A stretch of DNA of 64,000 nucleotides from Actinokineospora diospyrosa (lineage in GTDB: Bacteria; Actinomycetota; Actinomycetes; Mycobacteriales; Pseudonocardiaceae): contig NZ_JAMTCO010000008.1 in NCBI RefSeq assembly GCF_024171925.1, forward strand, positions 372,001 to 436,000, in the 5' to 3' direction. The first letter of the stretch is position 1. Every line of letters begins with the position of its first letter. The translations under genes were made by a program, and so were the position numbers. Positions 34,101-41,779 of this stretch are shown here, piece after piece. The notes beneath the pieces are model-generated. The model was not told the DNA's origin, searched no databases, and saw nothing but the letters and a program-made list of their open reading frames with translations.

Positions 34101-35026
34101 TGTCCGGCATGGCCGGGCAGTGCGTGGAGGACTGCTCCGACGTCTCGAAGATGGCGCTGTCCGCCGTGGTGGGAGCCGTGCTCGGGGCGGCCCCGGGAGT
34201 GCGGTGGCGCGGCGGCGAGCCGATCATCCCGCCGTGCAACAGCTTCGTACCGGGCACCCAGGTCGTGCTGGCCGACGGGTCGCACCGGGCCATCGAGGAC
34301 CTGCGCATCGGTGACCTCGTCCTGGCCACCGACCCGGCGACGGGCGAGGTCACCGCGCGTCCGGTGACCGCCACCATCCTGGGCAAGGGGCTCAAGCACC
34401 TGGTCGACGTGTCGGTCGAGGGCGGTGACGACCCGGGGCACCTGGTCGCGACCGACGGTCACCCGTTCTGGGTCGTGGGCAAGGGCGCGTTCGTCCGCGC
34501 CGACCACCTGGCGGCGGGCGACGAGTTGCGGACCCCGGCGGGCGGGACGCGGGTGGTGCTCGGCACCCGGGCGTACTGGGTGCTCGACCAGCAGGTCCAC
34601 AACCTCACCGTGGCCACCGACCACACGTACTATGTGCTGGCCGGGGGCACGCCGGTCCTGGTGCACAACTGCAACGGGATCGCGCTCGGCTTCCGCGAGG
34701 TGGAGGCGGGTGACATGGCGCTGTTCGAGTTCTCCGACCGGGTCGGGGCGCGGGCCTACACGGACTGGCCGTCCATGGGCGACAACTGGGTGAACGAGCT
34801 CAAGGGGTTCGTCACCGACGGCAAGACCCCGATCCACTTCAACCTCGACGGCATCGGCGCCGCGAACGCCAAGGCCTTCGCCGAGAAGGGCCGCGGGGTC
34901 AACCCGAACGGCGGCGAGCACGCCACGGCCTGGGAGCTCAGCTACATCCAGGACAACCCGAGCTCCTGGTCGAGGGTCACCTTCTACGAGAACGGGAAGC
35001 CGGTTGCCAACCCATTCGGCCAGTGA
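28130..35026 (+). CDS. RHS-repeat polymorphic toxin with HINT domain
   Basis: A 2298-residue exported or surface toxin. An N-terminal helix (WVVVAVLLALVSTTIATI, ~25-42) directs export. A long beta-shell follows with many YD/RHS repeats (YDAAGRSTSQT, YDFLGRRVGLTD), ending in the RHS core YDPVLGRFASVDPDF near residue 1818. A short helical pre-toxin segment leads to a HINT domain from C2036 (CNSFVPGTQVVLADG) to VLVHNC (C2181), which in this class self-cleaves to free the C-terminus. The last ~117 residues (from NGIALGFREVEAGD to TFYENGKPVANPFGQ) are the variable toxin, whose fold I cannot name. The immunity candidate overlaps its end. Confidence 0.93.
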   Translation: MSNGLLLSAAHFRRIARRARWVVVAVLLALVSTTIATIDPPESSAAPSRLPAAPRDRVIPHTDFPLTTKAAAAPAGGAARAATRWPAAGSAEVVLGARPLAERGNASERGLGAAAHQAGDLPVRVAAGAASRSGESTVRVRVAERSIAERSGVAGVVLALASAKGTTDSAAVTVDYSSFRHAGGGDFGGRARLVRLPDCVLTTPEVPACQVQTPIDSRNDPASQSVTAAGLPLAKPAVLALTAAAQGANGQFTASSLEPSGSWGVTGSTGAFTWSYPITVPPVAAGTAPTPKIGLSYNSASVDGRTAATNNQSSWIGQGWEYSPGFIERSYRSCSDDTTLPQAQQTGDLCWAGQIVTMSLSGHSTSLIRNDADGTWRPASDDGTRVELLTGVSNGARNGEHWRITTTDGTQYYFGRNDGPGRTTQDTTNSTWTTRVYGPRNGDPCYNAAGFAQSQCNQAWRWNLDYVEDTHGNAALYYYTPETNYYSANNGTTGIQYTRGGTLKRIDYGLRKTSGSVYTGTVPGQVTFDVTERCTPSGAITCAPAQFTAANAASWPDTPQDQQCLSGTTCNNHSPSFWSTKRLTTITTQYNTGTGPIKVDSYALTQTFPTLGDPELRLDQLVRTAYTSAGVGTASTPVTFSSQLLDNRVAGYNGQPAMAHWRLTDVASETGGHYNVSYLPAECTAATVPTDLPNNAKRCYPVYWTLPLNQNPTLDFFHIYPVSRVELQDGNGVSPTQRTDYSYLGTPAWHYDDNELVKPANRTYGQFRGYGQVETRTGNPGNLINGVPDAQTLSKTTYFRGMNGDRLPGNQQRSVSITNSLGETYPDDDQFAGTPHEVQGFLGSGGAQLSTSLTQVAKLATTATRARTGLPAATADIVATTRTREITTLAAGGVRTVSATNRYDAVGRKVSTSSTADGLPDQCTTVSYADNTTSWIRDRVAQTWSSAAACPTTGPVVAPAPIASSQRQYYDQQTTLGAVTGAGDATASEAATANAGGTLTFQTTATSTFDASGRTVSQKDALNRETQTTYTPADGGIVSQIETKNPKNQTASVVLEPSRGNAVHTVDVGNRATDATYDVFGRATAVWNPGRSKTAGDSPNIEYLYLLRTNGPLAVTTRTLVDYGTGTNYVTSISLLDAFGRQRQTQADDMSDPTGVNNRVVAETVYDSHGWVVRSHNRYVTTGAPSTTLVSVPDASVDDRTVTGYDAAGRSTSQTSYQGATAKATATTVYGGDRTTTFPPTGGVIRTVITDARGNNTELRDYKTPPTVTGNVVTGGTAVATTFHYNALNQLDRSTDAVGDKWEYEYDFLGRRVGLTDPDTGHSTTAYDAAGQITATTDGRGQVLSYDNDVLGRRTAEYSGVGAGRVKLASWAFDTATGGVGKLASTTRYTANGNYLVGVSGYNSLGLPQNNVVQVPTYDTGLNGLYTTTFSYTTTGQPTGVALPTKGGLPGEAITFVVNKYGNPAETRSNVWDYVSGSTYSAYGEGAQYQLSSGNNAGTLTYERDPRTHVVDHTNLSVQRATPLVDDLRYTYDPAGNLTKIVNGQGAPANTTRTQCFGYDSLDRLNHAWTATDNCTGQPSTTPGAVTVGGASPYWTSWTHNDIGLRTGQTQHGIGQADTTTSYTYPTPGAGVARPHALTSTAVSGPGGTNSSTFGYDNAGNTSTRTVNGSAHTLTWTENNRLAKVQSPSGDTTYVYDADGKQLIRREPGKVILYLPGQEFARDTASGTVTGTRYYSHNGVVVARRVGGASPEYLQTDHHSTAQVAVSGVGFAVTRREFDPYGNQLGAVQGGPWADNRGFLNMPANSSTGLVDIGARPYDPVLGRFASVDPDFDIKDPRTWTGYAYATGNPTSGWDPTGLYQECGPACFYEGPGWQTDPAKYQRINDERAAKAEAKANLDRLPKIPPERMQRFREQAEMIIKQNPDSWNDPASHANRALMRYARTAFYGKATAGDYWDAFKGFAVSTTVALVGLALCPETGGLACMAAVGAVSGMAGQCVEDCSDVSKMALSAVVGAVLGAAPGVRWRGGEPIIPPCNSFVPGTQVVLADGSHRAIEDLRIGDLVLATDPATGEVTARPVTATILGKGLKHLVDVSVEGGDDPGHLVATDGHPFWVVGKGAFVRADHLAAGDELRTPAGGTRVVLGTRAYWVLDQQVHNLTVATDHTYYVLAGGTPVLVHNCNGIALGFREVEAGDMALFEFSDRVGARAYTDWPSMGDNWVNELKGFVTDGKTPIHFNLDGIGAANAKAFAEKGRGVNPNGGEHATAWELSYIQDNPSSWSRVTFYENGKPVANPFGQ

Positions 35027-35414
35027 CGGCCAACCGATCACCTTCGACCGGGACTTCCGGGTGTGGCGCTACGGCGCCGCGCACGCGGAACTGGAACTGC
35101 GCACGGTCCCCGACGCCGACCAGGACACGATCGTGCTCCGGTTCCACCACGTCGTCGGGGTCAAGCTGCGGACCGCGTACCGACCGCTGGAGATCAGCGT
35201 CGCCGAACCCGTGGCCGCCGCGGAGATGGCCCAGTTCTGCGCCGTCACACCGAAGTGGCGCGACCGGCTGCACTTCCTGACCCTCACCTCCCAGACAGGC
35301 GACGGTTTCGTGGTGTGCGGCAGCTACACGGCCACCGCGTACCCGCCGGGGTCCGATGTGGACGACCGCGCGGCACCTGGATCACGGCTGATCCTGGGCT
35401 CGGGAACGCGCTGA
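35004..35414 (+). CDS. Candidate immunity protein for the RHS toxin
   Basis: A 136-residue cytoplasmic protein with no signal peptide and no recognised family. Context is the argument: in polymorphic toxin loci the cognate immunity gene follows the toxin directly, and this frame starts at TTG 35004, 23 bases inside the toxin gene, with GGGAAG just upstream. No ATG or GTG lies near the natural N-terminus (the first GTG is about 19 codons in), so the TTG is the most likely start. The sequence alternates beta-strand patterns (HAELELRTV, TIVLRFHHVVGVKL). A 19-bp-stem terminator follows at once. Confidence 0.7.
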   Translation: MPTHSASDGQPITFDRDFRVWRYGAAHAELELRTVPDADQDTIVLRFHHVVGVKLRTAYRPLEISVAEPVAAAEMAQFCAVTPKWRDRLHFLTLTSQTGDGFVVCGSYTATAYPPGSDVDDRAAPGSRLILGSGTR

Positions 35415-35457
35415 GCACCGAGTGCGTGCGGCTCATCGAGCCGCACGCACTCGGTGC
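35415..35457. terminator. 19-bp perfect-stem terminator between convergent genes
   Basis: 35415-35433 (GCACCGAGTGCGTGCGGCT) pairs without mismatch with 35439-35457 around a CATCG loop, starting on the base after the immunity gene stop. It sits between two convergent transcripts and can serve both. Confidence 0.9.
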
Positions 35458-35517
35458 TTGGGAGCGCACCTGCCGCCGCTCATCGCTACCTTCTCCCCCA
35501 TCGCAACCAAGGGTGAT

Positions 35518-37827
35518 TCAGAAATCCGGTGGACCACCGCAGCACTTGCGGATGATCGTTGAGGTGAGGGGTCCTCCTTCGGACGCGTGCATGATCGCGC
35601 GAAGGTCCGCGGACGCGGCGGAGGCGCGCAGCCGCTCCGGGAAGTGGTCGTCACGGAAAAGTGGTTGTAGCAGGCCCGCCACGGCGTCTGGGTAGCTGGC
35701 CAGATGGTGTGCGATGTCTGGCCAGCGGACCACGACGAGCGACCACAAGGCCAGGTCGTCCGGTTCGACGTCAGAGTCCTCCAAGAAGCGAATAGCGCGT
35801 AGAAGACTGAACGTGTTGACAAACTTCTTGACCGACCTCGGATTATCTCCCAGCACCGAGGCGAACTTCCGCAGGGTGTGTTCAGCCCGTTTGCGCTCTG
35901 TCGCGCTCGAGAGCGCAGCGACGACTGACACCGCGCGCTCCTCTTCGAACGCTCGCAGTCGCGCTTCCAGACCTCCGGCGCGGTACGATTCCCGCGCTTT
36001 GACGACCGACGAGGAAACCGGGGCATCAGCATCTACTTGATGTGGAGGTTGAGCGATACACAACATATCGTCCAGAAAAGCGGACTGCGCGGCACCGGAC
36101 AGCGCGGGCATGGGAACAGTGAGCTGGAACAGCTTGTCCAGAAATAGGTATCCCAGCGGAGCGCTGAACTCGTCTGCGCTTGCGGTAAAGCTATTATGCC
36201 GAGTCTCGTAACTGCGGCGTAGCCACGCGCCGTCCGCGGCGACCACGAAGTACGCTGCTCGCGGGGTTCGTTCGCGCGAGTCGCCTGTCGCCCGCACGAG
36301 GGTCTGCACGGTATCCAGCAGGTCTACGACGTACGTGTGGTCGCACCGGTCCAGATCGTCTACGAAGAACACCACCGGCTTGTCTGACCGCTCCAGCAGC
36401 CAACGGAAGTGCGCCGCGATATCGGCCATCGGATTCTCCTGGGTCTGCTCGAACAGCCGCGCACCGCGCACCGAGTCCCACAAGAGCAATCGTGCGGCCA
36501 GCAGAGCGCCGCCTGCCAAGGTGGCGAGCGCCGCGGCCAGCGCGGCGATCACCTTGAGCGGCTTCTCCCAACCGGTGATCGCGCCGCCGGGGGGCCAGAT
36601 CAGCGTCGCGATCCCAGCGGACAGCGCGATCACCAGGGCCAGCGCCACCAGGTAGGGCGCGCCGGTGCGCCGCACCCGCGCGAGGGACTCGCGAAGCCGC
36701 AGCAGCGGCCGACGCCACCGAGGCCTGCTGCGACGTATCTCCGCGCGCAGAGCAGTCAACAGCGACCACCAAGCAGGCGCGAGCCGAGATTCACGCCACG
36801 CGTCGAACCGCGCTACGCGGAAGTACCCGCTCAAACGAGCGTCCATCAGGTTGAGCAGCGTGCTCTTGCCCGACCCCCACGGTCCGTCGAGGTGCAGCAG
36901 GAAAGAAGTCGCAGGACGCATCACGTGCATCTCAACCAGGCGCAATCCGATCACCGTGGCAAGAGGACCTCGATTGAGCAGATCGGTCACGGCCGGGCTG
37001 TCGTCAGTCCAGTCCAGGTCCTCATCCGCCAGCCTCAGTCGGGCGGGCGGGTCCGGTGGTCCAGAATCTCCGACCACCGCAGGAGGCTCACCGTCAGTGG
37101 GTGGCGGCTTGTCGCCTGCGAGATTGCGCACCACGGGTGCTTGCCCAGCGGTGAAATCACGTCTCGCCACAGGGGTCGGGAAGCCACGCGTAACCAGGCT
37201 ACGTCGAACGGACTCGTACACATCGTCCAATGTCAGCTCATCACCAGAGCCCACAATGCCGTTCCGAAGGACTCGGATCAACTCTCCAGTAAAGGCGGTA
37301 TACAACTCTCCCTCGGCAGCCAACGCTCTCTGACTTGTCCCAGTCGAAGTGAGTAAGTACATTCCATGCGGCTCAAAAGCGTGAGACACACCAGATGTTC
37401 CTAGCGCAGCCCGTCCGCTGAAGCTGCAGTCAAGGATCAAAACCCGAGCAAGCGCTGGGCTGTCCAGGATCACATTGGACACCGTCTCGGCGGGCAGCGC
37501 GGCGAACTCCGGATGCTCTGGTGTGACGTCGGAAAGTCCGAGGAGCAGCTCGTGTCGTCGATCAACCAGCCCATGCCCGACGAAATAGACCAGCAACATG
37601 TCACGGGCACGGTCCGCAGCTTGAACCATCGGAGCCATGGCGCTGAGCACGCTGTCCGGATCAAGCACAACCGTGACACGAAATCCGCCCTGCTCCCGCA
37701 AGACCTGCGCCATGTCTTCGAGGTTGTTCCTGACCTGCGGTATGTCCGGAAGGGCGAGGTCGGTGTAGGTGGAGACGCCGATCAAGACGGCCTCGCGCGA
37801 ACCGACCTCGGCGGTGTCCTCGCTCAC
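35518..37827 (-). CDS. Caspase-like domain fused to KAP-family P-loop NTPase
   Basis: A 769-residue fusion. Residues ~10-225 are a caspase-like (EACC-type) domain with H85 in YFVGHGL and LILDCSFSGRA at 131-140; the position of the nucleophilic cysteine, third in D-x-C-x-S-G, is serine here (S135), with C134 before it. Residues ~280-760 are a KAP NTPase: Walker A GPWGSGKST (315-323), two membrane helices inserted at ~391-411 and ~425-449, and Walker B VVFFVDDLDRCD (485-496). KAP and bacterial caspase domains are both typical of conflict and antiphage systems. Monocistronic, next to the RHS locus. Function inferred. Confidence 0.88.
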   Translation of the reverse strand: MSEDTAEVGSREAVLIGVSTYTDLALPDIPQVRNNLEDMAQVLREQGGFRVTVVLDPDSVLSAMAPMVQAADRARDMLLVYFVGHGLVDRRHELLLGLSDVTPEHPEFAALPAETVSNVILDSPALARVLILDCSFSGRAALGTSGVSHAFEPHGMYLLTSTGTSQRALAAEGELYTAFTGELIRVLRNGIVGSGDELTLDDVYESVRRSLVTRGFPTPVARRDFTAGQAPVVRNLAGDKPPPTDGEPPAVVGDSGPPDPPARLRLADEDLDWTDDSPAVTDLLNRGPLATVIGLRLVEMHVMRPATSFLLHLDGPWGSGKSTLLNLMDARLSGYFRVARFDAWRESRLAPAWWSLLTALRAEIRRSRPRWRRPLLRLRESLARVRRTGAPYLVALALVIALSAGIATLIWPPGGAITGWEKPLKVIAALAAALATLAGGALLAARLLLWDSVRGARLFEQTQENPMADIAAHFRWLLERSDKPVVFFVDDLDRCDHTYVVDLLDTVQTLVRATGDSRERTPRAAYFVVAADGAWLRRSYETRHNSFTASADEFSAPLGYLFLDKLFQLTVPMPALSGAAQSAFLDDMLCIAQPPHQVDADAPVSSSVVKARESYRAGGLEARLRAFEEERAVSVVAALSSATERKRAEHTLRKFASVLGDNPRSVKKFVNTFSLLRAIRFLEDSDVEPDDLALWSLVVVRWPDIAHHLASYPDAVAGLLQPLFRDDHFPERLRASAASADLRAIMHASEGGPLTSTIIRKCCGGPPDF

Positions 37828-37904
37828 CCCGTGATCATCTCAGCAAGATCCTCACAAGCAAAACTTCCCAAACCCGGCCGCGCAGCAGGCGAGCCGGCCA
37901 GAAC

Positions 37905-37938
37905 GGGGTGCTCGACCCGATGCCGAGTCGAGCACCCC
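37905..37938 (-). terminator. Perfect 12-bp stem terminator after the M28 gene
   Basis: GGGGTGCTCGAC (37905-37916) pairs with GTCGAGCACCCC (37927-37938), loop CCGATGCCGA. It begins 11 bp past the stop of the minus-strand peptidase gene and separates it from the caspase-KAP gene. Confidence 0.85.
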
Positions 37939-37949
37939 GCTTGCGAAGA

Positions 37950-40025
37950 TCAGTGGTCTGCGGCGTGGGTGGCGTTTTTGAGGGACTTGGTCAACAGGGT
38001 CAGCCAGCGGGTGGCTGTGGTGGGGTCGTTGTGGTCCAGGGGTTCGTTGACGCCGGGGAGGAGTTTGGTGGCGTAGCCGGTGTAGGTGCCGGGGGCGTAG
38101 ATCTGGTGGCGGTACCAGGGGCGGTCTGGTAGGCCTTCGGGGCGGGTCAGGGCGCGTTCTTGGGCCAGGATCGACTTGTTGAGGCGGGTGTACTTGTCGT
38201 GGCCGCCGCCTGTTCTGTCGCGGAGGAGTTTGTCGCGAGTGGACTCCAGGTCCTCGGCCGCGCGCAACCACTCCTGCGCGGCCTTGGTGGCTGCGGTGAC
38301 GTCGATGCCGCGTTTGGCTGTGTCGGCCAGGTAGGTGAGGGTTTCGCGGGCGTAGTCGGAGTAGTTGAGGGGGATGATGTCGGCTTGGGTCAGGCGTAGG
38401 GCGACCAATCCCGTGGTCTTGGCGGCGACGGATTGGTAGCGGAAGCCGGGGTCCAGGAAGCGGTCGATGAAGCGGGGGTCGTCGATCGTGCTGTGGTAGT
38501 TGCCGCCGGGTGAGCTGAAGCCCAGGTCGGCGGAGGCGATGCCGAGGCGGTCGAGGAACGCGGTGTAGTCCGAGCCGCTGCCGAGGCGACCGGGTTTCGG
38601 GGTGCCTTGGGCGGTCCAGTTGGCGTGGACCGTGCCGTGCGAGGGGTCGGGGACGGACTTGGTGACGGCGGTGAGCAGGTCGTCGAAGGCGGGGACCGAC
38701 GCGGCGGAGAACGAGCGGCCCGCGGTGCCGTCCATGTTGAGGTACGCGACCGCGCCGCGCCGCAGCTCGGGGGCGAGCTGCTCGACCCACTCGGTCGAGC
38801 CGAGCAAGCCGTACTCCTCGCCGTCCCAGCCCGCGATGACGATGGTCCGTTCGGGGCGCCAGCCGGTCTTCTGCAGTCGGGACAGGCCGTAGGCGATCTG
38901 CAGCGCCGAGGTCCAGCCGCTGGTGTTGTCGTCGCCGCCGTAGACCCAGGCGTCCCGGTGGGCGCCGATGATGACCTTCTCGTCGGGGTGGGTACGCCCC
39001 GTGATCTCGGTGACGATGTTGTCCACCGGGAGCTGCCGGTAGTCGATGTCCAGCCCCAGGTGCGCCTCGGTCGGACCGGGCCCCACGCGGTACGGGAAGT
39101 CGAGGCCGCCCTGCCAGCCGGTCGGGACCGCGGGGCCGCCCAGCGCGCGCAGCAGGTGCTGGGCCTCGCCGTAGGAGATCGGGGTGGTGGGTACCCGGGG
39201 CAGGTTGTCCGCGTCCGCCGGGTCGATCCGGTCGGTCCCCGGCACCGACGGCTCACCGGGGGTCAGCGGGTCGCCGGGGTACTGGAAGACGTACTGGACG
39301 CTGCCGCGCTGGATCGAGTCCGCGGGCCGCCACGGCCCCTGCGGGTACACCGGCCCCTTGACGAACCCGTCGTCGAGCGGGTCGGAGTAGATGATCACGC
39401 CCTTCGCGCCGTGCTCCTGGGCGACCTTGGACTTCACCCCGCGGAAGCTGCCGCCGTAGCGGGCCAGCACGATCTTGCCGCGGACGTCCACGCCCAGCTC
39501 GGCCAGTGTCCGGTAGTCCTCGGGCAGGCCGTAGTTGACGTACACGACCTGGCCGGTGACGTCACCCGCGGGCGAGTACGCGTTGTACCCGACAACGGCC
39601 TCCTCCAGGTACCGCTGCCCCGGGTAGGGCTTCTCCTTGACGCTCAACGACCGCTTGCTCGGCGCGGTCATGTCGACCTTGATCTCCTTGGCGACGGACC
39701 CGTACACCGAGTAGCGCACATGGCGGGCGGGCAGTCCCCACTGGCGCAGCTTGCCCAGCGCGTACTCCCCCGCGACCCTGTTGCCCTCCGTCCCGACCAG
39801 CTGCGGCCGCGAGGACATCGTCGTGTTCAGCTCACGGGCCTGCGCCGGGTCGATCGCGGCCATGAAGTCCCGCTCCACGCGGTGCTGCGCGGCGGAATGG
39901 GCCGCGGTGAACCCCAGCAGGACCTCCTCGCCCGCGGCGGCGGGAACAGCGGTGAGGGTGGTGGCCAGGCACACCACAGCCACACCCCCGACGACCTTGT
40001 TGGTGCGATGGGTGATTCTTCGCAT
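37950..40025 (-). CDS. Secreted M28 metallopeptidase, PSMA/TFR-like
   Basis: A 691-residue exported zinc peptidase. Signal peptide to AAAG near residue 32. Domains in order: PA (protease-associated) domain with VDVRGKIVLARYGGSFRGVK (shown as GKIVLARYGGSFRG), the M28 core with zinc ligands in GAHRDAW, GGDDNTSG, WDGEEYGLLGS and YHSTIDD, and a C-terminal transferrin-receptor-like dimerisation domain. This is the layout of glutamate carboxypeptidase II/NAALADase-like enzymes, which cleave C-terminal glutamate or other residues. ATG 40025 is chosen (MRRITHRTNK, basic n-region); the ribosome site is weak. Monocistronic, followed by a strong terminator. Confidence 0.92.
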   Translation of the reverse strand: MRRITHRTNKVVGGVAVVCLATTLTAVPAAAGEEVLLGFTAAHSAAQHRVERDFMAAIDPAQARELNTTMSSRPQLVGTEGNRVAGEYALGKLRQWGLPARHVRYSVYGSVAKEIKVDMTAPSKRSLSVKEKPYPGQRYLEEAVVGYNAYSPAGDVTGQVVYVNYGLPEDYRTLAELGVDVRGKIVLARYGGSFRGVKSKVAQEHGAKGVIIYSDPLDDGFVKGPVYPQGPWRPADSIQRGSVQYVFQYPGDPLTPGEPSVPGTDRIDPADADNLPRVPTTPISYGEAQHLLRALGGPAVPTGWQGGLDFPYRVGPGPTEAHLGLDIDYRQLPVDNIVTEITGRTHPDEKVIIGAHRDAWVYGGDDNTSGWTSALQIAYGLSRLQKTGWRPERTIVIAGWDGEEYGLLGSTEWVEQLAPELRRGAVAYLNMDGTAGRSFSAASVPAFDDLLTAVTKSVPDPSHGTVHANWTAQGTPKPGRLGSGSDYTAFLDRLGIASADLGFSSPGGNYHSTIDDPRFIDRFLDPGFRYQSVAAKTTGLVALRLTQADIIPLNYSDYARETLTYLADTAKRGIDVTAATKAAQEWLRAAEDLESTRDKLLRDRTGGGHDKYTRLNKSILAQERALTRPEGLPDRPWYRHQIYAPGTYTGYATKLLPGVNEPLDHNDPTTATRWLTLLTKSLKNATHAADH

Positions 40026-40393
40026 ACACCCAGTCAAACCGGTCCGGGAAGCACCCCACTACCCGCACAAGTCCAGATGTGTTGCCAGTAAGCCGATAGC
40101 GGCACCGGGAACGCGGGTGAGCAGGCTGCGCGGGTGAGCCGTGGACGACTCAGCCGGGGTGGTCGCGCCCATCGGCACGCCCGGTGTGGTTTGGGAGACC
40201 CGGGACGGGGCACTCGGCCACCACAGCAGCCGCCCCGGACCCAGGCGACGCCGGGTTCTGGAGAGCGGCGATCCTCGCTTCTCGCCACCCGATCCGCGGT
40301 GTGCCCATCAAGGACCCCTCCGGGCTGTCCCGACAACCGCTCCCGGGCCATTCGTCCGGTGGCGCCCGCTCAGCGCACGATCGAGGAGAGCAC
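40026..40393. promoter_or_regulatory. Divergent promoter region of the Asp23 operon
   Basis: About 370 bp between the divergent peptidase and Asp23 genes with no supportable gene. A perfect ribosome site GAGGAGAG sits at its right edge. I looked for a stress-sigma promoter (GTTT, ~14-16 nt, GGGTA) and found no convincing example. Confidence 0.4.
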
Positions 40394-40870
40394 ATGACTA
40401 CACCCGCCGCCACGTCGAAGACGCCCAACCAGAACACCAACGCCGAGGTCGCCCCCCTGCCGACGAGCAGGTCCACATCGGACCGGGGGACCACCACGGT
40501 CGCCGACACCGTGGTGCAGAAGATCGCCGGGCTGGCCACCCGGGAGGTCGCCGGGGTGTACGCGCTCGGCGGTGGCGCGGCGCGCGCGTTGAGCGCGCTG
40601 CGCGAGCGCATCCCCGGCGCGACCGCCTCGGCGGGCCAGGGCGTCTCGGTCGAGGTCGGCGAGCGGCAGGCCGCCGTCGACCTGAACATCCTCGTCGAGT
40701 ACGGGGTGTCCATCGGGGACCTGGCCAGGTCGGTGCGCCGCAACGTCATCGGCGCGGTGGAGCAGATGACCGGGCTGGAGGTCGTCGAGGTCAACGTCGC
40801 CGTCACCGACGTCCACATCCCGGACGAGGACGAGGGTGGCAACGCCACAGTCGTCGGCCGCGTGCAGTGA
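40394..40870 (+). CDS. Asp23/Gls24 family envelope stress protein (1)
   Basis: A 158-residue Asp23/Gls24 protein. A disordered N-terminus of ~30 residues precedes GTTTVADTVVQKIAGLATREVAGVYALGG, and the C-terminal strands VDLNILVEYGVSIGDLARSVRRNVIGAVE and LEVVEVNVAVTDVHI give the full family pattern. In Gram-positives these proteins coat the inner membrane face via an AmaP anchor and respond to cell-envelope stress. It heads a six-gene operon with 4-base overlaps throughout. ATG 40394 has GAGGAGAG upstream. Confidence 0.93.
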   Translation: MTTPAATSKTPNQNTNAEVAPLPTSRSTSDRGTTTVADTVVQKIAGLATREVAGVYALGGGAARALSALRERIPGATASAGQGVSVEVGERQAAVDLNILVEYGVSIGDLARSVRRNVIGAVEQMTGLEVVEVNVAVTDVHIPDEDEGGNATVVGRVQ

Positions 40871-41205
40871 CCCCCGAGATCGAGGCGGCCGTCGTCGCCG
40901 CGGCGGTGAACGCCCTGCCGCAGGTGGCGGGGCCGCACAGCGGGAGGTACGGCGAGATCGCCACCTACCTGCCCGGGCGCAGGATCGACGGGGTCCGGGT
41001 CCGGGCCACCGAGATCGCCGTCGGGGTGGTCGCGCGGTACCCGGCGACCGTCGCCGAGGTCGGCCCGGGCGGGCCCGCGCCGCACGTGTGGATCGGTGAC
41101 GTGGTGTTCCCCCACCCCGCCGCGGCACTCGAGCCACCGCGACGACCCGTACCCAGCGCACCGCGACCGCACGCGCCCGCCACGACAGCGAGGACGGCAC
41201 CGTGA
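40867..41205 (+). CDS. Short Asp23/Gls24-like protein (2)
   Basis: A 112-residue protein. The stretch RYGEIATYLPGRRIDGVRVRATEIAVGVVARYP is the conserved core of short Asp23-like proteins in actinomycetes (here split as RYGEIATYLPGRRIDGV and ATEIAVGVVARYP). It lacks the C-terminal strands of full Asp23 domains and ends in a proline-rich tail of ~30 residues. GTG 40867 overlaps the stop of the first Asp23 gene. It probably partners with the other Asp23 proteins of the operon. Confidence 0.75.
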   Translation: MTPEIEAAVVAAAVNALPQVAGPHSGRYGEIATYLPGRRIDGVRVRATEIAVGVVARYPATVAEVGPGGPAPHVWIGDVVFPHPAAALEPPRRPVPSAPRPHAPATTARTAP

Positions 41206-41378
41206 ACTCGACCACCACCGGCGTGCTCGTCGGCATAGCGCTCGGATTCGCCACCGCGTTCGGCGGGTTCAGCGCCTTCGTCCTCGTCCTGCTCTTCGGC
41301 GCGGCCGGGCTCGTCGTCGGCAGGGTCCTCGACGGTGGGCTCGACGTGTCCGCGCTGGCGGGCCGCGGTCGGCGGTGA
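41202..41378 (+). CDS. Small two-helix membrane protein, DUF2273-like
   Basis: A 58-residue membrane protein beginning VNSTTTGVLVGIALGFAT, with two hydrophobic helices (about 8-24 and 26-41) separated by a short glycine-bearing turn, then VGRVLDGGLDVSALAGRGRR. Size, helix pair and place in an Asp23 operon match DUF2273 proteins. Both ends overlap neighbours by 4 bases (GTG 41202 in the upstream stop, TGA in the next start), which makes it a convincing gene despite its length. Confidence 0.85.
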   Translation: MNSTTTGVLVGIALGFATAFGGFSAFVLVLLFGAAGLVVGRVLDGGLDVSALAGRGRR

Positions 41379-41779
41379 CCACCGTGACCCCAGCGACCGG
41401 GATCCGGCCGAGAACACCGGAGACCACCGACCCGGCCGGGCGGGGCAGCCTCACCATCGCCGACGGTGTCGTGGCGAAGATCGCCGCGCGCGCGGCGACC
41501 GAGGTCCACGGCGTCGGCGGCTCGGCGCACCGCCTGCTCGGTGTCGAGGTCGGTGCGCGGCGGGGCGTCCAGGTCCACGCGACCGTCACCGGCACGGCCG
41601 TCGCGCTCGACGTGCGGCTGTCGATCGAGTACCCGATGTCGGTGCGCCGCGTGGTCGGGGACGTGCGCGAACACCTGGCCCGGCGGATCCGCGTCCTCAC
41701 CGGGCTGGCTGTGTCCGGGGTCGAGGTCACCGTCACGGCACTGCGTTCCGCAACACCTGCGGCCGGGAGGGTCCGATGA
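41375..41779 (+). CDS. Asp23/Gls24 family envelope stress protein (3)
   Basis: A 134-residue Asp23/Gls24 protein: GSLTIADGVVAKIAARAATEVHGVGG, then VALDVRLSIEYPMSVRRVVGDVREHLARRI and VSGVEVTVTAL. It is a full-length paralogue of the first gene but with a shorter leader. GTG 41375 overlaps the DUF2273-like gene. Two full and one short Asp23 protein in one operon suggests a hetero-oligomeric envelope assembly. Confidence 0.9.
   Translation: MTTVTPATGIRPRTPETTDPAGRGSLTIADGVVAKIAARAATEVHGVGGSAHRLLGVEVGARRGVQVHATVTGTAVALDVRLSIEYPMSVRRVVGDVREHLARRIRVLTGLAVSGVEVTVTALRSATPAAGRVR

Noticed and set aside
31445..35041. Very long open frame (about 1200 codons) antisense to the RHS gene
   Set aside because: It is a G+C-driven shadow of the RHS gene: no family motifs, compositionally biased translation, and the plus-strand RHS repeats and HINT motifs are unambiguous.
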